Shown here: in pieces, positions 33,726 to 44,258 of the stretch
How the letters are laid out: every line of letters starts with the position of its first letter
Position numbering within the stretch: the first letter of the stretch is position 1
DNA from: Pseudopyrenochaeta lycopersici
Taxonomy: Eukaryota > Ascomycota > Dothideomycetes > Pleosporales > Pseudopyrenochaetaceae
Length of the DNA stretch: 64,000 nt
Direction: 5' to 3'
NCBI GenBank assembly: GCA_003313425.1
Contig: NHZP01000028.1
Span: 372,001 to 436,000, forward strand
Translations under genes and position numbers: made by a program
Notes under the pieces: model-generated
What the model was told of the DNA's origin: nothing
Database searches by the model: none
Seen by the model: the letters and a program-made list of their open reading frames with translations, nothing else

Positions 33726-35163
33726 GCGGGCGCAAAAAAAGGCCGCACCGCAAATGCCTTGGCGTCCCCCAACACCAACAAATTACTATGGAGAGGAGGA
33801 CAATTGCGCACTTTTTGGAGTAGATTTCAACAAGCTATGATGCTCGCAAGGTGAGGTTATAGATTTCGCTATACAGGTTGGTTTTTGGTGTTGCAGCTAT
33901 CAAAACAGCGCGCTCGCGCGAGGTTACCAACCAGTCATTTGACCATCCATTGCAATGCAATCTCTCAGCCTATTTGGCATAGAATTGACACGCTCATTGA
34001 TGAAGCCTTGTCCTATCCTCTCCCATCCTTCAAGAGCAAGCTCTCGCGTATCTCCCTCATCCCAATGTGGAAATTTCTTGACATACTGCTTAGGTGGTTG
34101 CCAGCAATTTTCTATAGGAGCAAGGTCAGGGCTAGAGTGACAGTTGAAGTAACTCTCGAGCTTATGGAGATCTTTCCACTGCCGTACTATGTTGTTTTTG
34201 CCTGGGCCATGGCCTGAGTCGCCATCCTCCTCAAGTACAAAGTCGTCTCCTCGTTCAAGCCAGGGCTTAACCACAGGCTTAAGGATCTGATTGATATAGG
34301 CGTGTTGCGTCATCATGCCATTAGTGTTGCTTGGGATCTCGTAGAAGGTGAGAGCTGACTTGAAGTTATAGCCAATAGCCGCCCAGGCATGCACTTTCTT
34401 GAGGTTGCGCTCACGGTTATCTCGCTCCCGCTCATCTCGTTGCTGGATACAATCACTGCAGTAGCGTTCTCCTGGCTTGCGGATGATATAGATGCTGCCT
34501 TAAGGGCCAAGAGCCCAGTGTACCTCATCAGAGAACCTGACACGATGCCAGTCTGCAGCGTCAGGGTAGCGTTGTAGCATGATAGAGGCCCAGGATTTTC
34601 TTGCAGCAGCTGTACTATCGTTAGCCTATCTCTTCTGGCATGCAATACACTTAGAGTAGCTCATAGTATTGCCCATCGCATGAGAGATTGTACGTGCTGA
34701 GACTCCTTCAACACCAGCCTCAAATCCTAGCTCAAGCCATGACAGCTTTCTTGCTTCAAAACCTACCTCTTTTATGATCCTGTCTATCTCCTTGAGCTGT
34801 CCATTTGAGATAAGTGAGGGCCTACCACGGCGCTCACCTGCCTCGCTTCTGTGGTGCCTTCTGTCAACGCTGCCTGGTGAGATCATTGCCCAACCTTGTC
34901 GTTTAGAGAACTCCATTGAATCTGAATACGTCTGCTTTTGAGTGTGGAATGCCACGGGCCTCCATGTACTCAATCGCCCCCAGAACCCGGCTTTTTTTTG
35001 GGCGTATCATGAGAATCACCATTGTCCCAGTCTGTCATGAAGAGGAGGAGAAAAAATAATATGTAGAGCGTTGGTGGTGTGGCTGCAAAGTTGGTTGACA
35101 GAGCACTTGGGTTTCAATTTTGGTGGGGCACGGACGCGCGGTGCGGCCTTTTTTTGCGCCCAC
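33726..35163 (-). mobile_element. DDE transposon copy B (Tc1/mariner superfamily)
   Basis: Both ends carry GGGCGCAAAAAAAGGCCGC in inverted orientation (left from 33728, right to 35161). Length is about 1.43 kb, with a damaged transposase between. No clear target duplication can be read. Copy A at 19475-21878 is a mutated relative. Confidence 0.78.
33924..34973 (-). pseudogene. DDE_3-type transposase, broken
   Basis: From 34973 an HTH-like part (RRGRPSLISNGQLKEIDRII; GVSARTISHAMG) ends with a stop near 34626. In another frame, RVRFSDEVHWALGP gives the first catalytic Asp, then a TAA stop at about 34500. The frame continues GSIYIIRKPGERYCSDC and KVHAWAAIGYNFKSALTFYE to the second Asp in FVLEEDGDSGHG and Glu in SPDLAPIENCW, with 35-37 residues between depending on which Asp is catalytic. 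The frame stays open to 33924. At least one frameshift and one stop are present. Confidence 0.75.
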
Positions 35164-35264
35164 GTGTGGCAGGGTATCCCATGCACCGCCAACATCGCCC
35201 TGGCACGGACCATATGAGTATAGCCAATCGGATGAATTGCTCCGAATCGACAGAACACCAAGAA

Positions 35265-38200
35265 GGCTAGTGAGATTTGTCCCCAAGGTTTTGAGATTTG
35301 TCCCCAAAATGAGATTTGTCCCCAATGCTAGCCATAACTCTACTAGCGCAAAAAAATAAATTACAAAACGCCATGTAACGACACTTCGACGTCTTCAGTG
35401 GCTCAAACTATCAACTTTGTCTCATTGAATCTATCCTCTATTGACGTCGTTTTCTCTTGCGCGGGCTGAGATCTTTCCAAGCTTCAGAAGCCGTCGCTGC
35501 TGCAGCACGCTTAGGACGCTGTCTTGGTATATCCTGAAGCTCGAGCAGAGAATTTTGCGCATCCACTTGCGCGAATCTCTCTGCGTAGAAAGCTTCCATG
35601 TCTCCAAAGTGATAGTTCCATGCCATTGTGGGGGTACAGGAAGCAAACAGCCCTTGTGTAGCGAGCGCCATATTCCGTGCTTCAACCAACTCTGCAGGAT
35701 CATCTTCCTGCCCCGTCTCTGCCAGGAAGTTAATCGCTGAGATCATGTCATTACACTCATATAGAACGGGCTGACACCGTCGACGTTCGATGTCGGCTAG
35801 GAACTCTTCCAACGACGGTGGTTGCCAAGCAGGAGGTGGACCCATAGTGACAGACACAGCAACCGCTACAGGCGGAGACGAACGGAGGAATGGGGGAGGA
35901 GGTATAGGAGCAGGTGCAGGGGTCGATACAGATACACAGGTAGTCATAGGATTCACATTTGGCACAGATGTAGGAATCGACATGGTAACAGAGGTGTTTA
36001 CTTGTCGCAGGGCTTCAGCGAGTGTTTGACCCTGAGGTTGAAGGTGAGGTTGGAAGTGAGGAACAGAAGGGGCAACGCGTCGTTCGAAAGCTGATGGATC
36101 TCGTCGAGTTGATGCCTCGTTCCTCCTCAGCCCACCTCTTGTTTGAGCGGTGAGAGGCTCAAGGACAGACTGATGTGGCCTTGGAGACAGGCAGATTGAT
36201 GGCCCTTGTTCACGTTGATACCGCCAGTGGTCATCGTAGAGGTGATTCAGTCGTAGCGTTGAACCAGATCTCCTTACGTCTTGCAGCGTATGGCGACACG
36301 GAAGGCCATTTGTTTTCTCGAATAGGCCTGAACAAGGATGTCCGCCGCGACGCTCTCTCTGCTCCTTCTGGAGCAGCAGATCCTGTTGCCTAATGCGCTC
36401 GATCGCCGGTGGCGTCAGCACGTTATGGATGCCAGGAGGCAGGAATAGCATTGCCTCTAGCTTATGCCCGAACTTGACGCTATGTTTGGAGGAAGCAAGT
36501 TCCTTTCTGTACTTGTTGTATTGACTCCTGACCATTTGCCCAATCCTCCCTACAACGCGCAGCAAGTCGCCTCTCGAAGTCATGAGGTAGTCCTTCAGGA
36601 CCTTGTGCATTCCTTCAACAGGCGAACTTGTGATGGTATTATAGTGTCGGTGGTGAGAAGTCCAAGCAGCTGCCCACTCAGTGCGTGTTGTGAGCGGTCT
36701 CTAGTAACTGGATTCCAGCTATCTAGTCCAGATGCTATCTACAACCAAGATGGGAAGAAAAAGGGGAGGATTAAGTGCCACGCGAGGTTATAAAGTTCAC
36801 GAGCGCGAGCCACCCGCACGAGCCGTATATCTGTGCACGATGGCGCAGCCTCGGACATAGGCCTAGCCCGTTACACGGGTAAGGTATTGGTTGTCTTGCA
36901 GGTATCTGCAGAGTTCCTGCTGGAGGCTGTAGTCTTTAAGCAGACCGTTCCACTTCAGCTGGAACTCCAGCGGTCTCTTTGCGTAGACGAGCTGCCCTAG
37001 TTAGTTCTGCAAGCAACTTTTTTAGAGGACGGCTTCCTCAAAGTCTCTTAGGCGATTGGCATGGGGCATACCTGAGTCCAACGCTTCATGAACGCAGCCC
37101 TGTGTTCAACGATCCTCTGCTTCTCCTCTTTCGTTGCGCCATCGGCGTCTCGCCAGGTCTGCTGAGCCTTCGTCTGGACGTTCTTGTTAATATGCCACAC
37201 GCATAGAAGCTGAGGGACTCCTGGAAGTAGCGAGCGAGCTGCTATCTTCAACGCCTCTTCCTGATCACTGATAAATACCTGTGGTCGTTGTATCCCTGTC
37301 TTAAGCAGGAAGTTTGCAATTGCCCAATAGTAGTCTGCTTGTGTCTCATTGCTAAGGAAGCAGAAGCCCGCAGAGAAGAAGGTCTGTAGGTTGGTGCAGC
37401 CGAGTATGTGCAACAGTGGGAGTCTATACTTGTTGGTGCGGTATGTGCAGTCCATCAACAGTACGTCAGGGTTTGCCACCAGCAACTCAACCTGCTTCTG
37501 GTGGGCGAAGAAGAGATTTTGTACGCGGTTATTATCATCCTTCCTCACTGCAAAGACCCAGTCTGCCGTAGATAAGTCGTCTAATAATGTCTCCATTGGA
37601 CTCCTGCCGTTCAAGTGTTTCTCCCGAATTGCCTTCCTCTCACCTCGGATATCAGTGGCAGAGATCAGTGTGTTTTGGTCTTCCCTTTGGATCGCCGCTA
37701 GTATCTGCATCGGCCGCGCCCCAGCGTGCGTCATTGACTCAATTACTTCCTTCTGTGACGATGTACGCCTGCGATAGACATTGTGCGCGCTAGGGTTGAT
37801 TGATCGGGGGTGATTGTGGTGCTTGTCTTGCACCTCTAGCTTCCACTGGCTGGTGAGCTTCACCTTGAAGATAACGAGCTTGAAAGGGCATCCTGTTGAG
37901 CGCGTGCTTGTACTCAGAACCTTTGCACTTGACTGGTAGTGGTTCCTAAAGCAATCGCAGTGGTAGTAATAACGTGTCTTGACATCTGAATTGTGAGGCC
38001 AACTCCGCTTAAGGACAAAGCCGTAGCCGTGCTGCATGCCATGCGGCTTGAGCGCATCATACGCTTCTTCATAGGAGCTGTAGAGCTGGTCTGGAGGGGG
38101 GGTAATGTCTTCCATACTGAGATGCTCAAGACAAGAAAACAAATTCAGCACCTACGTTCTTCTCTAACTGGTTGCCTGTGGCGGAGACGCGATGGTGTCG

Positions 38201-38391
38201 CGGTGGTGTCGCGTTCAATAGATTACGCGCTAAGCCAAGCTAGGTGATTTATTTCCACTTGCATTAGCGTTGGGGACAAATCTCATTTTGGGGACAAATC
38301 TCAAAACCTTGGGGACAAATCTCACTAGCCTTGGGGACAAATCTCATTTTGGGGACAAATCTCAAAACCTTGGGGACAAATCTCACTAGCC
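35265..38391 (-). mobile_element. MULE (Mutator-like) transposon, complete, 9-bp target duplication
   Basis: CACCAAGAA flanks both ends (35256-35264 and 38392-38400), the 9-bp duplication typical of Mutator elements. The inverted repeats start GGCTAGTGAGATTTGTCCCC and consist of three GAGATTTGTCCCCAA units; the right end carries two tandem copies of the whole roughly 60-bp repeat, the left end one. Total 3127 bp. Confidence 0.95.
35438..38151 (-). CDS. MULE transposase with FAR1-like and SWIM domains, apparently intact
   Basis: Exons 38151-37072, 36991-36875 and 36700-35438 join in phase through introns of 80 and 174 bp; about 807 residues if started at MEDITPP (38115). The N-terminal FAR1/WRKY-like part has YYYHCDCFRNHYQS, TGCPFKLVIFKVK and DKHHNHPRS. 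The MULE DDE core shows NPDVLLMDCTYRTNKYRLPL (first Asp), FISDQEEALKIA (second) and the HINKNVQ region. The last exon has SPVEGMHKVLKDYL and a SWIM-type zinc motif CSGLFEKTNGLPCRH. No stop is found after splicing. With intact ends and target duplication, this is a good candidate for an autonomous element. Confidence 0.85.
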
Positions 38392-39049
38392 CACCAAGAA
38401 TTATGCTTCTATAGGGTAACTTTGTATGGCAGATTCATTTCTGGAGGTATTGAGATAGTTTTACATAATACCTGAGCTTGCTTTTGTGTCCGTCGATTTG
38501 ATTGTTTGATGCCGGCGGAGATGCTCCTCCCAGCACTCAGCATTGACTTCTAGCCTACACAGAGGCGTCCTGCAACTCTGACAGCCATATTGAGTACGTG
38601 GAGGACGCTGAGATCCATGAGATGGGCGTGAATTGCCTGTAACTTGACCCAGAGGTGTGCGAGATGGGAGTTTCTTATGCGGCGTACGCCCAGCTTCAGC
38701 ACAAGCTACACAACTTTTACCCTCCCGCGAACAGCTTTATAGACGTATGAGAGCTCTTGTTAGCAACCTCGTCAAGTCTCTGACGTTTGTTTGATCCTCG
38801 AGTAGGGCGGCCACCACGCTCGAACAGCTGCTCAATAAGCTTATATAGAAACTTCTTGTGGCCGCTACGTTTAGCAGACTGGGTGGAGGAGTACGAGGAT
38901 AGCCTGTAACAGTTGTTGAGCGTCAGATCTAGCAGGAAGTACAACAGAGGTCGACAGGTACGCTGGCGGACCTGCTGAACTGAGTAGTAGCTTTTCACTT
39001 GATCAAAGCGATCAACCTCGCTCTTGTGGCAATTGTAGTCGTCTACAGT

Positions 39050-40398
39050 CACAGGACAAAAGTCTGTTCGCCAAGGAGGTTAGCGTCCCCATCACCACTC
39101 AAACCCTCAACTTCAAAGCACCATAACATCACGTAGCATAGACTAAACTACACAATTTTTAGCGCAAATTAATCGCAATACACTTAATATTTAGTCTGAT
39201 AGCCCTATGCAAGACTTACAGCGTCAAGGCGGTGTGGCATGCTAGTGATCAGCTTGCGGATCAGTGAGTCGGGGATGGCTGCCCACGCCTCCAATAACCC
39301 CATTTCAAAGCGATCCTAGTCATCTTCAGACTCTCCCATATGATCAAACTCAGGGTGGAGCTCATGAACCTTCTGTTTGAGTGCCCACCAGATGTGTTCA
39401 ATTGGGTTGAGGTCTGGAGAATATGGTGGGAAGTCAACTGTCCATACGCCGTGAACCTCCAACCACTCCTTTGAGAGAGCAGCAGTATGGATACGTGAGT
39501 TATCCTGCATAAACCTCTCGCTAGCTCTATATTGAGGCAATAGGCCTTCCTCAAGGGCCTGAGTATAACTCCACGCGCTATAGCCTTTACGTCGTGCTGA
39601 TGGATCGCGGGTCATAATTACTAGAGGACTACGCCCAACACGACCCCCTGCAGTCATCCATATTGACGCCCACACCATGCGAGCAGATTGGCGAGCAGTG
39701 GTAACCTCATCTATCATCTCATGCCTCCATTTCTCATCAGGTAATCGCCATACCTATGGTGTGTTGTGGCCAGAGCCTCGGGCGATTGAGCACTCGTCGC
39801 TGAACCTGAAGACTGTCCTCTGCCAATTGAAGCCATGCCAATCTGCAGCAAAGTTAAGACGTAAAAGTGCTGTAGCTCTATTGATTTTTGGTCTGCGCTT
39901 TGCTCTGAACTTATGTAATCCAGCTTTAAGGAGGGTACGTTAAATAGTCTTCTTCGATACATGGGGGGTAGCTTCATTAGCTGCCCACATTCCAGCCTCT
40001 TCAAGGAGCTTGCGATACTCAATTTTTAGGAACTTTCTAGCAAGGCGAAGCAGCTTGCGATGATCGCGCCTAGTTAGAATAGGTGGACGGCCCATCCGAG
40101 GGCGCGAGGTGTTGCTGGTGGTGGCCTCCCATCGTTGGATTGTCTTCTAAACGCAGCGTTGCGAACAGCCAAGAGTCTCTGCGATTTCTACAGTCCGCAC
40201 ACCCGCCTCTTTCTGGGCTAGAACATAATTGCGCTGGCTCTCTGATAGTTCACCTCCCTGCATTCGATTACCACTAATTTCTGTGCCAAAAGCTCTCATT
40301 TCAATGTAGTTATGTTGAGTTGGAGAAGCAGTGGTTCTGCGCGTTCGCGCGTTGTTGTTCTGGCACGTGCGCGACGCGAACAAACTTTTGTCCTAGTA
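39050..40398 (-). pseudogene. Tc1 element with RIP-type stops, inside piggyBac
   Basis: AGGACAAAAGTCTGTTCG (39053) and its near-inverse ending at 40394 form the termini. Coding starts near 40280 with an HTH (SESQRNYVLAQKEAGVRTVEIAETL) and is broken by in-frame stops after SQRC, before RTLLKAGLHKF, after GHNTP (TGG to TAG), and after ESEDD (TGG to TAG). The catalytic residues are still readable: FSDECS, FMQDNSRIH and PDLNPIEHIWW, spacing DD34E. It is a distinct family from the intact Tc1 at 18124-19472. Confidence 0.82.
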
Positions 40399-40891
40399 CT
40401 GTATCATCTGAGGGATGCCTAGTAACTTTATAGGCTCGTTGCCAAAGGCCTTCTCGAAGATCTTCTTGTTGTTTTGGGCCATCTTGGAGCGTCGGCGTTG
40501 CTTTATGATGAGCTGCGTCGCTGTGGCGAATATCGTCAGCGGAAGCTTGGCATGGTGGAGAGGCAAGAAACTCACGCTCTGCGACAGTACTGGCAAAAAG
40601 GACGACCTGATTGTCTCTCCAAGCAGCTTGGAGGACTTGCTGACTTTGTGAAAGGACCCAGTAAGTGTCTCCCCACTCTAGCTTACGCGTATGCTGAGTC
40701 TTAAGCTTTATAAGGTCGCTATTAAAGCGCTCTTTTTGCAGCTTTGCCCGCGCCTGAGTACTGACAGCTGGAGCTTCTGCTAGAAGTTCAGCCTCAGCTG
40801 TCGCCTCAAATCTCTCCTCTGTCGCTGTCTTTGTCGTCCTAACTGTCCCAGCGCAGCCTACGCCTTTAGATCTGAGGTATTCGAGCATGGG

Positions 40892-41015
40892 TATCCCATG
40901 CACTGCTACGATGGCTGCCAGCTTACTCCAGCCAATCATGATTTCGCTAGGTTAGCCTGCCAAAGCCATGATTGGTTCGCTTACGCTGGCAGCCATCGTA
41001 GCAGTGCATGGGATA
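40892..41015. mobile_element. 124-bp MITE related to its piggyBac host
   Basis: Perfect 31-bp inverted repeats (TATCCCATGCACTGCTACGA... at 40892-40922 and its inverse at 40985-41015) surround a short centre. The first 12 bases equal the piggyBac terminus at 35175 and 42068, and both share an AGCCAATC word inward. It splits the transposase frame after DDNLFNT. Confidence 0.85.
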
Positions 41016-42074
41016 GTATTAAAGAGATTGTCGTCCCACACAATGTGGAGATTCGGCGGGAAAAGGCGACGGCCAGCAGCGTCTACGGCGAGTACAAGAG
41101 TAACGGGGACTGACTCTGTAGGAGTAAAAACTGGCGCGTCAGCAGGTAAGTTGAGTAAATTGACAGGCCCTCGTCCTCTGGCATGAAATAACCAGTTTAG
41201 TATTACTCCGTCGTTAGCTAAACACCAGATTTTGAAGCCCTCTGGAGTTGGCTTTGTCTTGATTATTACAAGCTCGCTCGCGCGTCCAGTAAATCTCGCG
41301 ATATCCTCATCAACATAGATGTGGACTCCAGGTGTCCAATACTTAAAGGAGCGCTCGCGGAGCGTCTCTGAGAGATCCCATATACGGCCAAAGGGCGACT
41401 TAAAGCTCTGATTGACTTCTGTACAGTACAGGTATCGGTCAAGCTGCTCCCATCGCTCCTTCGCCATGTAGCGATTGATCCCATGCCGAGGCGCTGTACC
41501 ATGAAGTTTTTGCCAGTATTCGACGAGCGAGGGCTCCCTATGGACTCCCATATAAACGACGATTGCAAAGTACGTATACAGTTCGCTCGAAGACGTAGGT
41601 TTCCACCTCCGGTGGGCTGGCGTTGGCGGTGCGTCAGCTTGAAGCTTCTCGGCGTGCTGATTCGTATGGTATACGATCCGATCAAGGACATCTGCGTCAA
41701 AAAATAAGCTGAACAAAGCAATAGGAGAGTCAACGTCTACACCTTCAGGTAAGAGAGAGCGTCCAAAAGTATGTGGGTTACTAATTCTGAGCGGTTGCCA
41801 GGCAGGTGGCGGCGTTAACGACAGATCAGGAAAATCTCCAGCTTTTTTACTGTACTTCGTATATTTTACGAAATCAGTATCATTACTTAATAGCGCTGCA
41901 CGTTTTGACATAGCTGCATGTGCGAGAGATTTCAAAAAAGGCCTGCTTTAGCTGGTAAACAAAAATTTCCGTCATCACGATAAACGTTTAGTGTTTTGAT
42001 GCATTTAGATCTGATTGGCTATCAAAAGGTGGCCCGTGCCAGGGCGATGTTGGCAGGTGCATGGGATAGTAGCT

Positions 42075-42325
42075 AACCCGCCATTGGCCTAGCCAATCAC
42101 AGTCTATCAATCCCCTCTACGCGATTTCCCCCATCCCCACCGATTTCACCCGCCGCAAACCCATCGACCACAAAACCGACTACGTCCTATCATACTCGCA
42201 TCGAGACTCCGAAATCTCTGCTCTCTACAAAAGACTTGATGGCGTAAACAATAGGGAAATCGGACACACTCGATATATTCACGAAGCGGACGGCTCTACA
42301 TTGTTGGACATGAACATTGCGTCTA
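42075..42325 (+). other. Possible fragment of a PD-(D/E)XK nuclease-like fungal gene
   Basis: A plus-strand frame reads AISPIPTDFTRRKPIDHKTD and YVLSYSHRDSEISALYKR, then NNREIGHT; after a one-base shift DIFTKRTAL follows. This resembles, from memory, the front of fungal proteins with a PDDEXK_12 domain. It is truncated on both sides by transposons. Weak evidence. Confidence 0.3.
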
Positions 42326-43319
42326 CTACGCGCATCTGCGCGAGGATCTGGTGTATGGGAGAAATGGTGTGCATGTTTCGGGCAGGATGTGCGACGAGTG
42401 TGGGGGCTTACAAAGGGTAATAATCTTGCTCTCCTCGCAGAGATCCTGGAAAGCGAGCGAGTTGCGGCTCTCGTGGCCGTCAATAATAACCAGCAGGTAG
42501 CTACCCACCCTACGGCCCTCTGTATGCTTGATAAAGTGCTGCAGCCAGGCTAAACCAAGCTCGTTTGTTGTCCAGCCGTTGTCGCTCAGCCCAATACGCC
42601 AGTCTTTTGGTAGATTGTGATACCAGGACTTGTCGTGGTTCTTTGCTTGCAGGATAAAGAAGGGCGGGATTGCCCAGCCTCTCGCGTTGACTCCTGCGAT
42701 CAACGTAACCCACTCACGGTTGCCAGGTTGGACACCAAATGGCCGATTGCGTCTCTCTGAAGCAGTAACAACCTTCACGCCGCCTGCGACGCCCATTGTG
42801 AAGCCAGTCTGGTCAAAGTTGTAGGTATTTTCATCCAAGATGCCGTACTTCGCCTTCACGTTCCGTACAAGGTCAAACCAGGGGCAAATAACCTCTGGAT
42901 CGCTGCACAGGACTCTCTGGCGATCGCGCTGTCGAGTCAATCGAGACTTGAGCTCAGACTTGCGACGGACGAGGTTGCTAGCCCAATTTACGCCAACCTG
43001 GCCACCACCGCGTAAAGCGAGCAGTTGGTTAGCCATATCAGCCACGTAACCCAGCATAGGCGCAAATCCTCGCGCATCTAGCTTCCTTGTGTATTGAACA
43101 ATTGTCTCCTCTTCGTGCTTAGTGGGCCTTGATGAGTTGGCTTGAGAATCGCGTCGTGATGTCGTTCCGGCGCGTCGCTGTCGGAGGGTGGTGCGAGGAA
43201 CGTTGTAGGTTGATGCAGCGCGTCGCGCGCTTAGTGAAGGCTCTTTTTTTCATTGCTTGGGTAGCTAAGCTAATTCTATCTTCGCGAGAGAGTAATTCTA
43301 TGTTGTGTTGTTGAGGCAT
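42326..43319 (-). pseudogene. pogo transposase, frameshifted and 3'-truncated
   Basis: Start at 43319 (MPQQHNIELLSREDRISLATQAMKK), psq-like HTH; the frame shifts near 43200 and resumes as DARGFAPMLGYVADMANQLLAL with the CENP-B-like part (GVNWASNLVRRKSELK). The DDE core is well kept: NTYNFDQTGFTMGVAGG, GNREWVTLIAGVNARGW, GWTTNELGLAWLQHF, LLVIIDGHESRNS and PPHSSHIL. At about 42381 the sequence leaves the pogo pattern (normally LQPLDVGCF) and the C-terminal third is lost. Note FDQ where FDE is usual. Confidence 0.8.
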
Positions 43320-44258
43320 TGTAGTTGACAGCTGATGGGTTGCGCAACGTTGGTTAGGTGGGCGCCTCGCTTGTCCGGACGGCTCGCATGTCGTTTTACG
43401 TTAATGATGATCTTGATCATTGGGGAAAGGCCTTCCGTTTTGCCCCTGGGCGGACAGTATTCGCAGTGTTTGCGTCGCTGGCGAAAATGCTTCATCCGGA
43501 TAGCCGTCTACATTCAGGGCGCGGGAGCGTCCTTTCTTGTAGTTTCGATATCCGAGCGTTGCGATCTCCCGCAAGCAAGGCCGACGAGACTCGTCCTTCT
43601 CATAGCCCTTTTTTTGCAGGCCTAGTATGATCAATTTGAAGCGGTTAGCTTTGCTGTAGTGCCGTCAATCAAACTGCACATGCCAGCCCTGTCCGAAATG
43701 AAGCTCCAGCACTCCCATGGCCACTTCAACGGCCCACGAGCTGACTGATTCCGCGCCGCGCATTTGTCATTGCTCGTCGCTCGCTCACGACCTGAGCCCA
43801 GTAGCTTCGTAAGGATGGCGCAGCGCCAATCGCAATTCCCTGCCGCAGCCAAATGTAATCCAACGCGCTCCGACCGATGATGTGTGGCCGCCGATGGCTT
43901 GTCAGTGGGGTTCAGCACCTACGCCGGGTTTGAGCTCATTATTACGCTTTCAATACCATGCTTCTGCCTCGTACGTCGACCACCTTAAGGCTGAACCTCC
44001 GTTAAGACCTGCCCTCTGACATGAAATAGATTTAATGCCATGCTGCCACACACATGCCACGCCTTTTTATTTAGGTCGAGCTGTTCCACCCCAAGTTCAA
44101 CCAGTCCTAGATCAGTTGAATGATTTTGTTCCTTTGGGGATACCTCGAACCACATATCCATTCTCAGCTCGATTTTCTGCCCACCACCAGTTGGTTGAAC
44201 AATAACCCACCGTACATAACCTTACCTTACTGCCATATCGTCCCAAAGACCGAGTTCA
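43320..44258. other. Intergenic, upstream of the Zn2Cys6 gene
   Basis: No recognised domain in any frame. The final 150 bp are pyrimidine-rich and likely hold the promoter and leader of the downstream gene. Confidence 0.4.

Larger units (their letters stand above)
38500..41935 (-). pseudogene. piggyBac transposase, split by insertions and frameshifted
   Basis: The frame starts at 41935 and shows the DDE_Tnp_1_7 (piggyBac) domain: YFAIVVYMGVHREPSLVEYW, KERWEQLDRYLY, and VHIYVDEDIARFTGRASE with catalytic Asp, then GFKIWCLANDGVILNW. It is interrupted at 41015-40892 by a MITE, resumes (LRSKGVGCAGTVR), is interrupted by a Tc1 element (about 40398-39050), and resumes at VDDYNCHKSEVDRFDQ (about 39040). 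After SIKLFAGG a one-base shift separates it from the usual cysteine-rich tail (SCVACAEAG; YGCQSCRTPLC) that ends near 38500. The gene is dead, but most lesions are insertions rather than point mutations. Confidence 0.82.
35175..42068 (-). mobile_element. piggyBac element with nested MULE, Tc1 and MITE
   Basis: TATCCCATGCACC at 35175 continues GCCAACATCGCCCTGGCACG, and the same sequence inverted ends at 42068, followed inward by AGCCAATC on both sides. After subtracting the MULE (35265-38391 plus 9 bp), the Tc1 (about 39050-40398) and the MITE (40892-41015), about 2.3 kb remains, a normal piggyBac size. No TTAA duplication is visible at the ends. Confidence 0.75.

Noticed and set aside
35790..36094. 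Gly/Thr-rich plus-strand frames
   Set aside because: Opposite-strand reading of the low-complexity C-terminus of the MULE transposase.
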